In this document: positions 1 through 6,305 of the stretch, piece after piece
Layout: each line of letters begins with the position of its first letter
Position numbering within the stretch: position 1 is the stretch's first letter
NCBI GenBank assembly: GCA_018664365.1
Contig: JABJOK010000067.1
Coordinates: forward strand, 1 to 6,331
Origin: Candidatus Peregrinibacteria bacterium
GTDB taxonomy: Bacteria; Patescibacteriota; Gracilibacteria; UBA1369; LOWO2-01-FULL-3
Reading direction: 5' to 3'
DNA length: 6,331 nucleotides
Program-made: the position numbers and the translations under genes
Notes under the pieces: generated by a model
Told to the model about the DNA's origin: nothing
Database searches by the model: none
What the model saw: the letters and a program-made list of their open reading frames with translations, nothing else

Positions 1-577
1 GTTTTATTGCTTTGAAGATTTGCTGAGTATCTTTTTTTGAATTGATCCAGCAGTAGCTTACGTCTAAATAGTTTAGAACATGGCAGTCTGCTGTTGCTAT
101 TAGTGGCTTCTTCCATCTTTTTGCGAGGGCGATTGCTTCTTTGTTAAAATCTTTTTGCTTTGTATAGCAGAAGCTTATTTCGATGGCGTCGAAGAGGTCT
201 ATGTTATTTATAAGTGATTTTTTTAAGGCTACTTTTCCTGGGAAAAATGGATGAGGTGCAATTATTAAGGATTCTGAGTGGGTTTTTCTGTAATTTTTTA
301 GATCCTCAAATGTTTTTACTTCTAGGATATCTTTATGTGCATTGATGCAAAGGATGTGTTTTTCATCTATTTCAAATTCTATGCCTGGAATTAGAAGAAT
401 GTTCTTTTTTTCTGCATATTTTTTTAGCTGCTTGTTGAAAATGATCTTATTGTGAGTAGTTATCGAGAGCACGTCATAAGATAGCCTTGATGCATGCTTA
501 ATTAACTCCTTGGGAGTGTATTTTATGTTATCGCAAGTATCACCCTTGGCGTGGGTGTGGAATTGGCACTTGAGCAT
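1..577 (-). CDS. PHP-superfamily metal-dependent phosphoesterase, 3' end cut by window edge
   Basis: The reverse strand is open from an ATG at 577 to the window edge, giving 192 residues with no stop, so the C-terminus lies outside. PHP-superfamily motifs appear in order: HTHAKGD (H7, H9, D13), TTHN (H42), PGIEFE (E67), APHPF (H109), AIEIS (E133) and ATADCH (D164, H166). In this family such residues bind two or three metal ions that hydrolyse phosphoesters; members include histidinol phosphatase, the TrpH/AMP phosphatases and polymerase PHP domains. The stand-alone small form resembles the TrpH-like group, but the substrate cannot be told. No signal peptide or membrane segment is seen, so it should be cytosolic. 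Motif II normally reads T-D-H but here is T41-T-H, so one usual acidic position is lost. The gene begins 5 bp after the lipoprotein stop and no Shine-Dalgarno precedes it, suggesting it is the fourth operon gene. Its coding strand is C-rich, unlike gltX. Family call is firm; exact function is unknown. Confidence 0.9.
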   Translation of the reverse strand, partial: MLKCQFHTHAKGDTCDNIKYTPKELIKHASRLSYDVLSITTHNKIIFNKQLKKYAEKKNILLIPGIEFEIDEKHILCINAHKDILEVKTFEDLKNYRKTHSESLIIAPHPFFPGKVALKKSLINNIDLFDAIEISFCYTKQKDFNKEAIALAKRWKKPLIATADCHVLNYLDVSYCWINSKKDTQQIFKAIK

Positions 578-582
578 GGAAA

Positions 583-852
583 TTATTTAGTTACTTCTTC
601 GATTGCTGCTTGAGCTTCTTCAATTTCAGTTTTTGCTTCTTCGATTTCCTTTAAGGCATTTTGTACGTCTGAAACAGTTTCATCAATTTTAGCCTTTGTT
701 TCAACTACTTTTGTAGTTGCTTCATCAACTTCTTCTTTCACATTATTGTATGAAGAGGTTACGTCTTCTATAATTTTATCTCCCTGTCTTTTCAAAAGGC
801 ATCCAGATAATAGTAGTGTAGATACCAGTGTAACGGCTATTATTTTTTTCAT
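583..852 (-). CDS. Small coiled-coil lipoprotein (Lpp-like in shape)
   Basis: This 89-residue protein starts MKKIIAVTLVSTLLLSGC, a classic lipoprotein signal: two lysines, a hydrophobic stretch and the lipobox L-S-G-C with lipidated Cys18. The mature part of about 72 residues is nearly all Glu, Lys, Thr, Val, Ala and Ile, with hydrophobic residues at 3-4 spacing from about residue 26 to 88, as expected for one long helix or coiled coil. It has no enzymatic motif. It should be exported, lipidated and anchored in the membrane with a rod projecting outward. In length and architecture, and in its C-terminal lysine (K89), it resembles the E. coli Braun lipoprotein Lpp, but low-complexity coiled coils make sequence homology unprovable by eye. 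Its ATG overlaps the zinc-ribbon TGA by 4 bp, so translation is probably coupled. An A-rich AAAGAAAA stretch precedes the start. The function is not known; a spacer or cell-wall tether is an inference. Confidence 0.8.
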   Translation of the reverse strand: MKKIIAVTLVSTLLLSGCLLKRQGDKIIEDVTSSYNNVKEEVDEATTKVVETKAKIDETVSDVQNALKEIEEAKTEIEEAQAAIEEVTK

Positions 853-1178
853 TTTTCTTTGGTGAAAAGTTTGATGAAATTTCCATCAAAGTCTGTGAGG
901 AAATTTTTAATATCTAGAACATCGTCAGTAGATATTTTGCGATGAGTTCTTGTCCTTGTTTCAGTGACTTGTGCTTGCTGGTTTTGTTCTTCTCGGGTAA
1001 CCAAAACAGTTACTATAGTTGAGCTATGACATTTGTTACAAACTAGCTCAAATAGTCCTTCTGAACTTGTGGTTGCAACAACTTTTATATCTTTCTGTAG
1101 ATATTTGTTTTTACAACCTGAGCAAGTGCATGTTTCTTGTAGGTGCTTTACTGCATTTTTGATTTCTTTGAAGTTCAT
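849..1178 (-). CDS. Uncharacterised zinc-ribbon protein, 109 aa
   Basis: A small soluble protein with two CxxC knuckles, C19-S-G-C22 and C47-N-K-C50, 24 residues apart, which would form a zinc ribbon; C17 and H51 are additional possible ligands. The segment between them (residues 28-46) looks like the beta strands of a ribbon. Residues 62-80 are polar and Gln/Thr/Arg-rich, probably a flexible linker, followed by a conserved-looking acidic and aromatic helix (about 84-105, containing DVLDIKNFL and DFDGNF). It has no signal peptide or membrane segment. The start ATG overlaps the gltX TGA by 4 bp and the stop overlaps the lipoprotein ATG by 4 bp, so it lies tightly inside the gltX operon. Such ribbons commonly bind nucleic acid or protein partners, but nothing here identifies the target. 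I do not recognise a named family. Confidence 0.78.
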   Translation of the reverse strand: MNFKEIKNAVKHLQETCTCSGCKNKYLQKDIKVVATTSSEGLFELVCNKCHSSTIVTVLVTREEQNQQAQVTETRTRTHRKISTDDVLDIKNFLTDFDGNFIKLFTKEK

Positions 1179-2770
1179 AGCTTATCTAGTGCGTGATTAA
1201 TTCTATCTAATGTTTCATCTTTTCCTAGAACCCATGCGATTTCGAATACTCCCGGTGAAAAGCTGAGTCCTGTTAGGGCCGATCTAAGGGGCCAGAAAAC
1301 TTGTCCATTTTTCACACCCATGTCTTCAACGGTTTTGAAGAGTGATTGTTTCACTGACTCTTCGGTCCAAGCATCTAGTTCTTTTAGAAATTTTGCTGAG
1401 TTTTCTAGGCTTTCTTTTGCCTGACTCAAGTCTACCTTCATTTTTTCATGAGTCAATAATTCCGCTTGATAGTGCGGCAGAGTGTAGTAAAAATTAATAT
1501 TGTCTTCAGTTTCTTTTGGATCTTTTAATATTTTTTCTTCAACAGTTATAAGCGCTTTTAAAAGTTTTTCTCGGTCTGTTTTGAAGGGTGTATCTAAATG
1601 TTCTTCGCACATTTCAAGAAGACGAATTCCTTTTGCTTCTAAAAATTTCTCTTTCAGGTCTTCGGAGCTAAATTCAAATTGTATATTTCCTCTTTTGTCT
1701 TTTTCTTGTTTTAGATTTGGATCTATTTCTTTTGCTACCTCATTCATTTCTCGGACATAGGTTTCTTTTTTCCATCTCCAATTAAACCAGTCTAATTTTT
1801 CTATATTAAATACTGCTCCTGATTTGTGTACTTTTTCCATTGAGAATATTTCTTCTAATTCTTCTAGTGAAAACACCTCTTGTTCTTCACCACCACCTGG
1901 ATTCCATCCTAGAAGTGATACAAAGTTTATAATTGCTTCTTTTGTGTAGCCTTTCTTTATATAGTCTTCTACAGCTACGTCTCCTTGTCTTTTTGAGAGC
2001 TTAGTCTTGTCTGGATTTAGAAGAAGGGGTAGATGCGCGAATTCTGGTACGTCCCACCCAAAGGCTTGATAAAGAGCAATGTGTTTTGGCGTTGATGGAA
2101 GCCATTCTTCGCCGCGAATTACATGAGTTATTTCCATGTGATGATCATCTACGACATTTGCTAAGTGATACGTAGGAAATCCATCTGATTTTACTAAAAC
2201 TTGATCATCAATTGTTTTTCCGTGGAATTGGACGTTTCCTCTTACTAGGTCTTTGAATTTCATTAGTTCATATGGAATCTTTTGTCTAACAACAAATGTT
2301 TCTCCGGCTTCGATCTTTGCGTTTGCCTCTGATTCTGGCAAGTCGCAGCATTTTCTGTCGTACATTGGAGCCTGTTTTCTTTTCATTTGCATGTCTCGCA
2401 TCTCTTCAAGTCGTTCTTTTGTGCAGAAACATCTATATGCATGTCCTCCATCTATTAACTTTTGTGCATGTTCTTTGTAGATATCTGTTCGCATTGATTG
2501 AACATATGGCCCAAAATCTCCTTTTTGCTTTAATTTTCCACAGCTTCTTCCGTATCGTGGTCCTTCGTCATATTCTAGTCCAATCCACTCCAAAGTCTTG
2601 ATTAAATTCTCCATTGCTCCATCTACGTAACGTTCCTGATCTGTGTCTTCTATGCGCAAAACAAAGCTTCCTTTATTCTTTTTTGCAAATAAATAACAGT
2701 ACAATGCTGTTCGTAATCCTCCTACATGGAGATATCCCGTTGGTGATGGCGCGAAACGTGTTTTAATCAT
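1175..2770 (-). CDS. gltX: Glutamyl-tRNA synthetase (class I, GluRS)
   Basis: This 531-residue cytosolic enzyme activates glutamate with ATP and loads it onto tRNA-Glu. The class I signature is clear: the HIGH motif is H15-V-G-G in APSPTGYLHVGG, and the KMSKS loop is K257-L-S-K-R261. Other family blocks are LRIEDTDQER (38-47), the FPTYHLANVVDDH region (198-210), and HVIRGEEWLPSTPKH (216-230). The zinc knuckle in the tRNA acceptor-binding domain is C114-x-C116-x24-C141; the usual fourth ligand position holds D143, with C142 beside it. Residues from about 315 form the helical anticodon-binding region, ending in a typical WPLRSALTG segment (493-501). About ten extra residues at 74-84 precede GPYVQS compared with common bacterial GluRS. 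Length is slightly above the usual 470-500. The ATG at 2770 gives the expected N-terminus and has a good promoter 9 nt upstream but no Shine-Dalgarno. It is first gene of the leftward operon. Whether it also charges tRNA-Gln cannot be told; no GatCAB or GlnRS gene is in the window. Confidence 0.97.
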   Translation of the reverse strand: MIKTRFAPSPTGYLHVGGLRTALYCYLFAKKNKGSFVLRIEDTDQERYVDGAMENLIKTLEWIGLEYDEGPRYGRSCGKLKQKGDFGPYVQSMRTDIYKEHAQKLIDGGHAYRCFCTKERLEEMRDMQMKRKQAPMYDRKCCDLPESEANAKIEAGETFVVRQKIPYELMKFKDLVRGNVQFHGKTIDDQVLVKSDGFPTYHLANVVDDHHMEITHVIRGEEWLPSTPKHIALYQAFGWDVPEFAHLPLLLNPDKTKLSKRQGDVAVEDYIKKGYTKEAIINFVSLLGWNPGGGEEQEVFSLEELEEIFSMEKVHKSGAVFNIEKLDWFNWRWKKETYVREMNEVAKEIDPNLKQEKDKRGNIQFEFSSEDLKEKFLEAKGIRLLEMCEEHLDTPFKTDREKLLKALITVEEKILKDPKETEDNINFYYTLPHYQAELLTHEKMKVDLSQAKESLENSAKFLKELDAWTEESVKQSLFKTVEDMGVKNGQVFWPLRSALTGLSFSPGVFEIAWVLGKDETLDRINHALDKL

Positions 2771-2779
2771 GGCAAGCGG

Positions 2780-2807
2780 AGTATAGCGAATTTTTCTGGT
2801 CAGTCAA
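2780..2807 (-). promoter_or_regulatory. Sigma70-type promoter for the gltX operon
   Basis: On the minus strand a -35 box TTGACT (2802-2807, 5 of 6 matches to consensus) is followed by a 16-nt spacer and a -10 box TATACT (2780-2785, 5 of 6). Only 9 nt (2771-2779) separate the -10 box from the gltX ATG. A start site the usual 6-8 nt downstream would fall about 1-3 nt before the ATG, giving a leaderless or nearly leaderless mRNA. This fits the absence of a Shine-Dalgarno sequence. The call rests on motif match and position only. Confidence 0.65.
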
Positions 2808-2825
2808 ACGGTTTTTTTGTATATT
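2797..2825 (+). promoter_or_regulatory. Probable sigma70-type promoter for ftsK, overlapping the gltX promoter
   Basis: On the plus strand TGGTCA (2797-2802, 4 of 6 to TTGACA) stands 17 nt before TATATT (2820-2825, 5 of 6 to TATAAT). The -10 box ends 8 nt before the ftsK ATG, again predicting almost no 5' leader. The two divergent promoters share DNA: the -35 boxes meet at base 2802, so two polymerases could not bind at once. An AGG at 2830-2832 is too close to the ATG to serve as a ribosome binding site. AT-rich DNA makes chance -10 matches common, hence moderate confidence. Confidence 0.45.
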
Positions 2826-2833
2826 TAATAGGT

Positions 2834-5071
2834 ATGGCTACAAAAAGAAGAACAACTAGAAGGACTCCTCGCCGAAAAACTGCGCCTAGGCGTCGTGTTG
2901 GGCGGAGACGAACGGTTAGCATTAAGGTTAAACCGGCGGTGGCTCGTGAGATATGGGCTATTATATGGCTTGCTGCTGGTATTTTGACAATTCTTAGTAT
3001 CCAGGGAGCGTTTGGAGTTATTGGTAATCTTTGGATGAGTTTGCTTGAGCCTGTACTTGGATGGGGGATTTATATTGTTCCTGGTATCTTTGTGACAATT
3101 TCGTTGATGATGTTTTTTGCTAAGAAAATTAGATTTGATGCAACTAGAACCATTGGAGTTTTAATGTTTTTATTATCGGTTTTGTCGGTGATTCATTTGT
3201 CTGTGCCTATTGATAAGCTTCATGACTATGCTGCACTTGGTGAATATGGAGGTTATGTAGGGTTTGTGACAAACTTTTTGTTGCAGGAGGTTCTAAGTGT
3301 AGGGCAAATTGGAGCGGCTATTATTTTTGTTGCTGTTTTCCTGGTTTCTTTGATTTTAATTTTTGAAGTTTCGCTTGGTGAAATTATGAAGTTTGTTATT
3401 CCAGAAATTAAGATTGAAAAAGTTAAGGAAAAAGCTAAGCGTGGAGAGAAGCTTAAACTTAATAAAAACACAGAGGTAGAAGCTCCTGAAATCACAATTC
3501 ATAAAGCGAAGATAGGTAGTGATAGTGGAAAGGTTGATGTTATTTATGAGGATGATGATGAAAAGAAGGAGGGGGAGCAGCTTACTATTAATGATGCTAA
3601 AAAAGATCCTAAGGACGATGTGGCCGATGAACTCGATGAAAAGGTGCGTGAGGCGGAGGTTGAAGAAGAAATCGAGTGGGAATTCCCTTCATTGGATTTA
3701 CTAAAAGCTGGTGATAGTAACGTGACTGTTGATGATGATATTTTGGTGGAATGTGCAGACAGAATTAAGAAGAAGCTTTCTCAATTTGGAATCAAAGTAG
3801 TGATGCATGAGGTTAACGTTGGACCGACTGTGGTTCAATACACTTTGAAGCCTGATGCTTCTGTGAAATTATCTAAAATTACGTCTTTAAAGAATGATAT
3901 TGCGCTTGCTCTTGCGGCTGAGCGTGTTCGTATTGAGGCGCCGATTCCTGGAAAATCTTTGGTTGGAATAGAGGTGCCTAATGAATATAGAGCTATTGTA
4001 CATTTGCGTGAGATTCTAGAGTCTAGTGAATTTACTGATTCTAAATCAAAACTTACTCTTCCTTTTGGGCGTGATGTTAGTGGACGTCCTATTATTGCAA
4101 ATTTGGAGAACATGCCGCACTTGTTAATTGCTGGAGCAACTGGAAGTGGAAAATCTGTTTGTATGAATACATTCTTGATGTCACTTCTTTATCAAAATTC
4201 TCCGCAGGATTTGAAGTTTATTATGATTGATCCCAAGAGAGTTGAGCTATCTTGTTACAATAATATCCCACATCTACTGACTCCAGTTATTACTGATCCA
4301 GAGAAGGCTGCAATTTCATTGCGTTGGGTGGTAGGGGAGATGACTCGTCGTTATTCTGAGCTTCACGATAAAAAGGTTAGAAATATATCTGAATACAATG
4401 ATTTGTCTGGTGGTTCGAAAATGCCAAGAATTATTGTAGTAGTTGATGAGTTAGCAGACTTGATGATGGCAGCTGGGAAGGAGGTTGAAGCCTCTATTTG
4501 TAGAATTGCTCAGATGGCCCGTGCTGTTGGTATTCACTTGATTATTGCTACTCAGAGACCTTCTGTTGACGTTATTACTGGTCTTATTAAGGCTAATATC
4601 CCTTCAAGAATTGCATTTGCAGTAAGTAGTTCTATTGATTCTAGAACTATCTTGGATGGAATAGGAGCTGAAGATCTAGTTGGTCGTGGAGATATGCTTT
4701 ATTTACCGACTGGTCAGAATAAACCAGTTCGTGTTCAGGGTATTTTTGTTGGAACAGAGGAGATAGAGAGAGTTACAAACCGTATTAAATTAACTATTGA
4801 GCCTGATTACAATGACAGCATTACTTCTAACGCTACGGCTAAACAGAAGCTAGTGGGAGTGCCTGATTCTAAGGCTGGAGCTGATGAAGATACTTTGTAT
4901 GAAGCGGCGTTTAATCTTGTTAAAGAAACTAGAAAAGCTTCTGCTTCTTTATTCCAAAGGCGTCTTAAGATTGGCTATGCAAGAGCAGCAAGACTTGTTG
5001 ACCTTCTTGAGGACAATGGAGTTGTTGGTCCTGCAGATGGGGCGAAGCCAAGAAAAATTATTATTGATTAA
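2834..5071 (+). CDS. ftsK: FtsK/SpoIIIE-type DNA translocase
   Basis: A 745-residue membrane-anchored ATPase that pumps chromosomal DNA through the closing division septum. Residues 1-29 are very basic, with many RR pairs, probably a cytosolic lipid- or DNA-binding tail. Four membrane segments follow at about 40-62, 74-96, 105-125 and 157-181. The linker (about 190-285) is charged and acidic and much shorter than in E. coli, giving a total close to B. subtilis SpoIIIE. The alpha domain spans roughly 290-400. The RecA-like motor has Walker A G434-A-T-G-S-G-K-S441, Walker B IIVVVDE (D538, E539) and the ATQRPSVDVITG block (572-583). The C-terminal gamma winged helix (about 684-745) contains SASLFQRRLKIGYARAAR, the family's DNA-orienting recognition element. 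All key parts are intact. The ATG at 2834 is the only sensible start, since the next Met is residue 68, inside the membrane region. The membrane-protein gene follows after 13 bp. Confidence 0.97.
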   Translation: MATKRRTTRRTPRRKTAPRRRVGRRRTVSIKVKPAVAREIWAIIWLAAGILTILSIQGAFGVIGNLWMSLLEPVLGWGIYIVPGIFVTISLMMFFAKKIRFDATRTIGVLMFLLSVLSVIHLSVPIDKLHDYAALGEYGGYVGFVTNFLLQEVLSVGQIGAAIIFVAVFLVSLILIFEVSLGEIMKFVIPEIKIEKVKEKAKRGEKLKLNKNTEVEAPEITIHKAKIGSDSGKVDVIYEDDDEKKEGEQLTINDAKKDPKDDVADELDEKVREAEVEEEIEWEFPSLDLLKAGDSNVTVDDDILVECADRIKKKLSQFGIKVVMHEVNVGPTVVQYTLKPDASVKLSKITSLKNDIALALAAERVRIEAPIPGKSLVGIEVPNEYRAIVHLREILESSEFTDSKSKLTLPFGRDVSGRPIIANLENMPHLLIAGATGSGKSVCMNTFLMSLLYQNSPQDLKFIMIDPKRVELSCYNNIPHLLTPVITDPEKAAISLRWVVGEMTRRYSELHDKKVRNISEYNDLSGGSKMPRIIVVVDELADLMMAAGKEVEASICRIAQMARAVGIHLIIATQRPSVDVITGLIKANIPSRIAFAVSSSIDSRTILDGIGAEDLVGRGDMLYLPTGQNKPVRVQGIFVGTEEIERVTNRIKLTIEPDYNDSITSNATAKQKLVGVPDSKAGADEDTLYEAAFNLVKETRKASASLFQRRLKIGYARAARLVDLLEDNGVVGPADGAKPRKIIID

Positions 5072-5084
5072 TTAATGTATTAGT

Positions 5085-6305
5085 ATGACAGTTCAATTCT
5101 TTTTAAGTTTGGGAGTTTCTCTTTTGGTGGGGTTTTTAACGGGTGTGGAAAGGCAGATTAGTTCTAATTATACGAAAAAGGATATTGGGGTTAGAGATCT
5201 TTTAATAATTTCGTTGCTGGGTTTTTTATCTACTAATATTTTGCCGAATCAGGAGGTGTCATTTTTTGTTTTGTTGGGATTTATAATAATGATTTCCATG
5301 GTGGGTTATATTTTTTATAACTTTAAATTCTCTGAGAAAAAGATGGGAGGATTTACTACTTTTTTTACTTTGCCTGCGGTGTTTGTGCTTAGTAGTTTGA
5401 CTGGTTTGGGTGTTCCTACCTGGCAGATTTTGGTGTTTTTGGGGATTCTGATTTTGACCTTACAGCTCAAGGAGGAGTGGCGTACTTTTATTAATACTAT
5501 TAAGGATAGAGAGATTCTGGACTTTATTATTTTTTTGATTGTTCTTTTTGTAGTTCATCCCTTGATTCCAAGTGGTTTAAGTTGGGAGTTTAGTTTTTAT
5601 ACAATTGAGGCTTTATTTATTTGGAAATTGATAGCGATCATTAGTGTTCTTAGTTTTGTTTCTCACTTCTTTAATAAGTATGCAAAGGGGAAGAGAGCTA
5701 TTCTTTTGACAAGTTTTTTTGGAGGACTAGTTTCTTCTTTGGCAACTATGTACTTGGTGACCAAGAAGACTAGGAAGGTGAGTTTTGAAAATGCCTATAC
5801 AGTGTTTATGGCTTCTGGAATTGGTTCAATTGTTAGAGATATTGGGATAATTTACTATGTTGTTTCTTCTGACTTTTTAGTGTTCATGGCTTTGCCGTTT
5901 ATATTTTCTTTGTTCTTTATGATTTCTATTTTACTTTTTTCAGTTAAAAAATCTGATTCAGCAAAGATTCAATTTACGGATAGAGCAATGCCTGTGAGAA
6001 CTATCTTAGAATTTGTTTTTATCTTTTTGGTGGTGATAGTAGGATCTGCTCTGGCAAATTTTTATCTACCAGATTCGTTCTTTTATCTAGGGAGTTTTCT
6101 GACAGGAATTATTAGTTCAACGGCTTCTATAGTTGCTGCAGGTAATTTGTTTTTGCAGAATATGATAGGGGAGGCAATGTTTGGAATGGTTGTGACTTTA
6201 GCTATTGGAGGATCCTTATTTGCTAGGACTGTTTTGATGCTTAAAAATTATCCTAAGAAATTTCTTAGGATAATTTTTAAGCATCAAAACAGTCCTAGCA
6301 AATAA
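5085..6305 (+). CDS. MgtC/DUF4010-type multi-spanning membrane protein, with artefactual C-terminus
   Basis: The open frame gives 406 residues with about twelve or thirteen hydrophobic helices. The N-terminal third resembles the MgtC/SapB family: GVERQ (20-24) matches the usual GLERE-type signature and DIGVRDLL (33-40) matches the following G-x-R block. The later part resembles DUF4010, with two serine-rich repeats, GGLVSSLAT (213-221) and GIISSTAS (341-348). Family members are inner-membrane proteins of uncertain, possibly transport-related, function. Base 6260 is the centre of a perfect palindrome, so only residues 1-392 are trustworthy; residues 393-406 (FLRIIFKHQNSPSK) and the TAA are the reverse complement of the gene's own preceding bases. 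The genuine protein probably continues beyond residue 392. The start at 5085 is 13 bp after the ftsK stop, without a Shine-Dalgarno, suggesting cotranscription. The coding strand is rich in G and T, as expected for a membrane protein in an AT-rich genome. Confidence 0.85.
   Translation: MTVQFFLSLGVSLLVGFLTGVERQISSNYTKKDIGVRDLLIISLLGFLSTNILPNQEVSFFVLLGFIIMISMVGYIFYNFKFSEKKMGGFTTFFTLPAVFVLSSLTGLGVPTWQILVFLGILILTLQLKEEWRTFINTIKDREILDFIIFLIVLFVVHPLIPSGLSWEFSFYTIEALFIWKLIAIISVLSFVSHFFNKYAKGKRAILLTSFFGGLVSSLATMYLVTKKTRKVSFENAYTVFMASGIGSIVRDIGIIYYVVSSDFLVFMALPFIFSLFFMISILLFSVKKSDSAKIQFTDRAMPVRTILEFVFIFLVVIVGSALANFYLPDSFFYLGSFLTGIISSTASIVAAGNLFLQNMIGEAMFGMVVTLAIGGSLFARTVLMLKNYPKKFLRIIFKHQNSPSK

Noticed and set aside
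849..1177. TGA read as glycine (Gracilibacteria/SR1 code)
   Set aside because: TGA ends gltX right after its expected C-terminal residues, and readthrough of the TGA at 849 would hit a TAA within a few codons.
1500..2601. Plus-strand open frames of 75-101 codons opposite gltX (1500-1760, 2253-2480, 2296-2601)
   Set aside because: They lie wholly antisense to a well-conserved gltX, have no start signals, and their Ser/Phe/Leu-rich products are what the complement of this gene would give.
3560..4310. GAGAAGGC and GAAGGAGGGGG-like stretches as FtsK-orienting sequences (KOPS/SRS)
   Set aside because: They are single inexact matches within coding sequence; such motifs only have meaning as a genome-wide strand bias.
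3253..5075. Open frames within ftsK in other frames (3253-3495 minus, 3519-3704 plus, 3835-4113 minus, 4884-5075 plus)
   Set aside because: All are shadows of the intact ftsK reading frame; none shows a domain or independent start signal.
6241..6280. Hairpin around TCCTAAGAAA/TTTCTTAGGA as a rho-independent terminator for the ftsK unit
   Set aside because: The pairing is not a limited stem: it extends for 71 bp each way without a loop to the last base and lies inside a gene, so it belongs to the terminal palindrome and is not a terminator.
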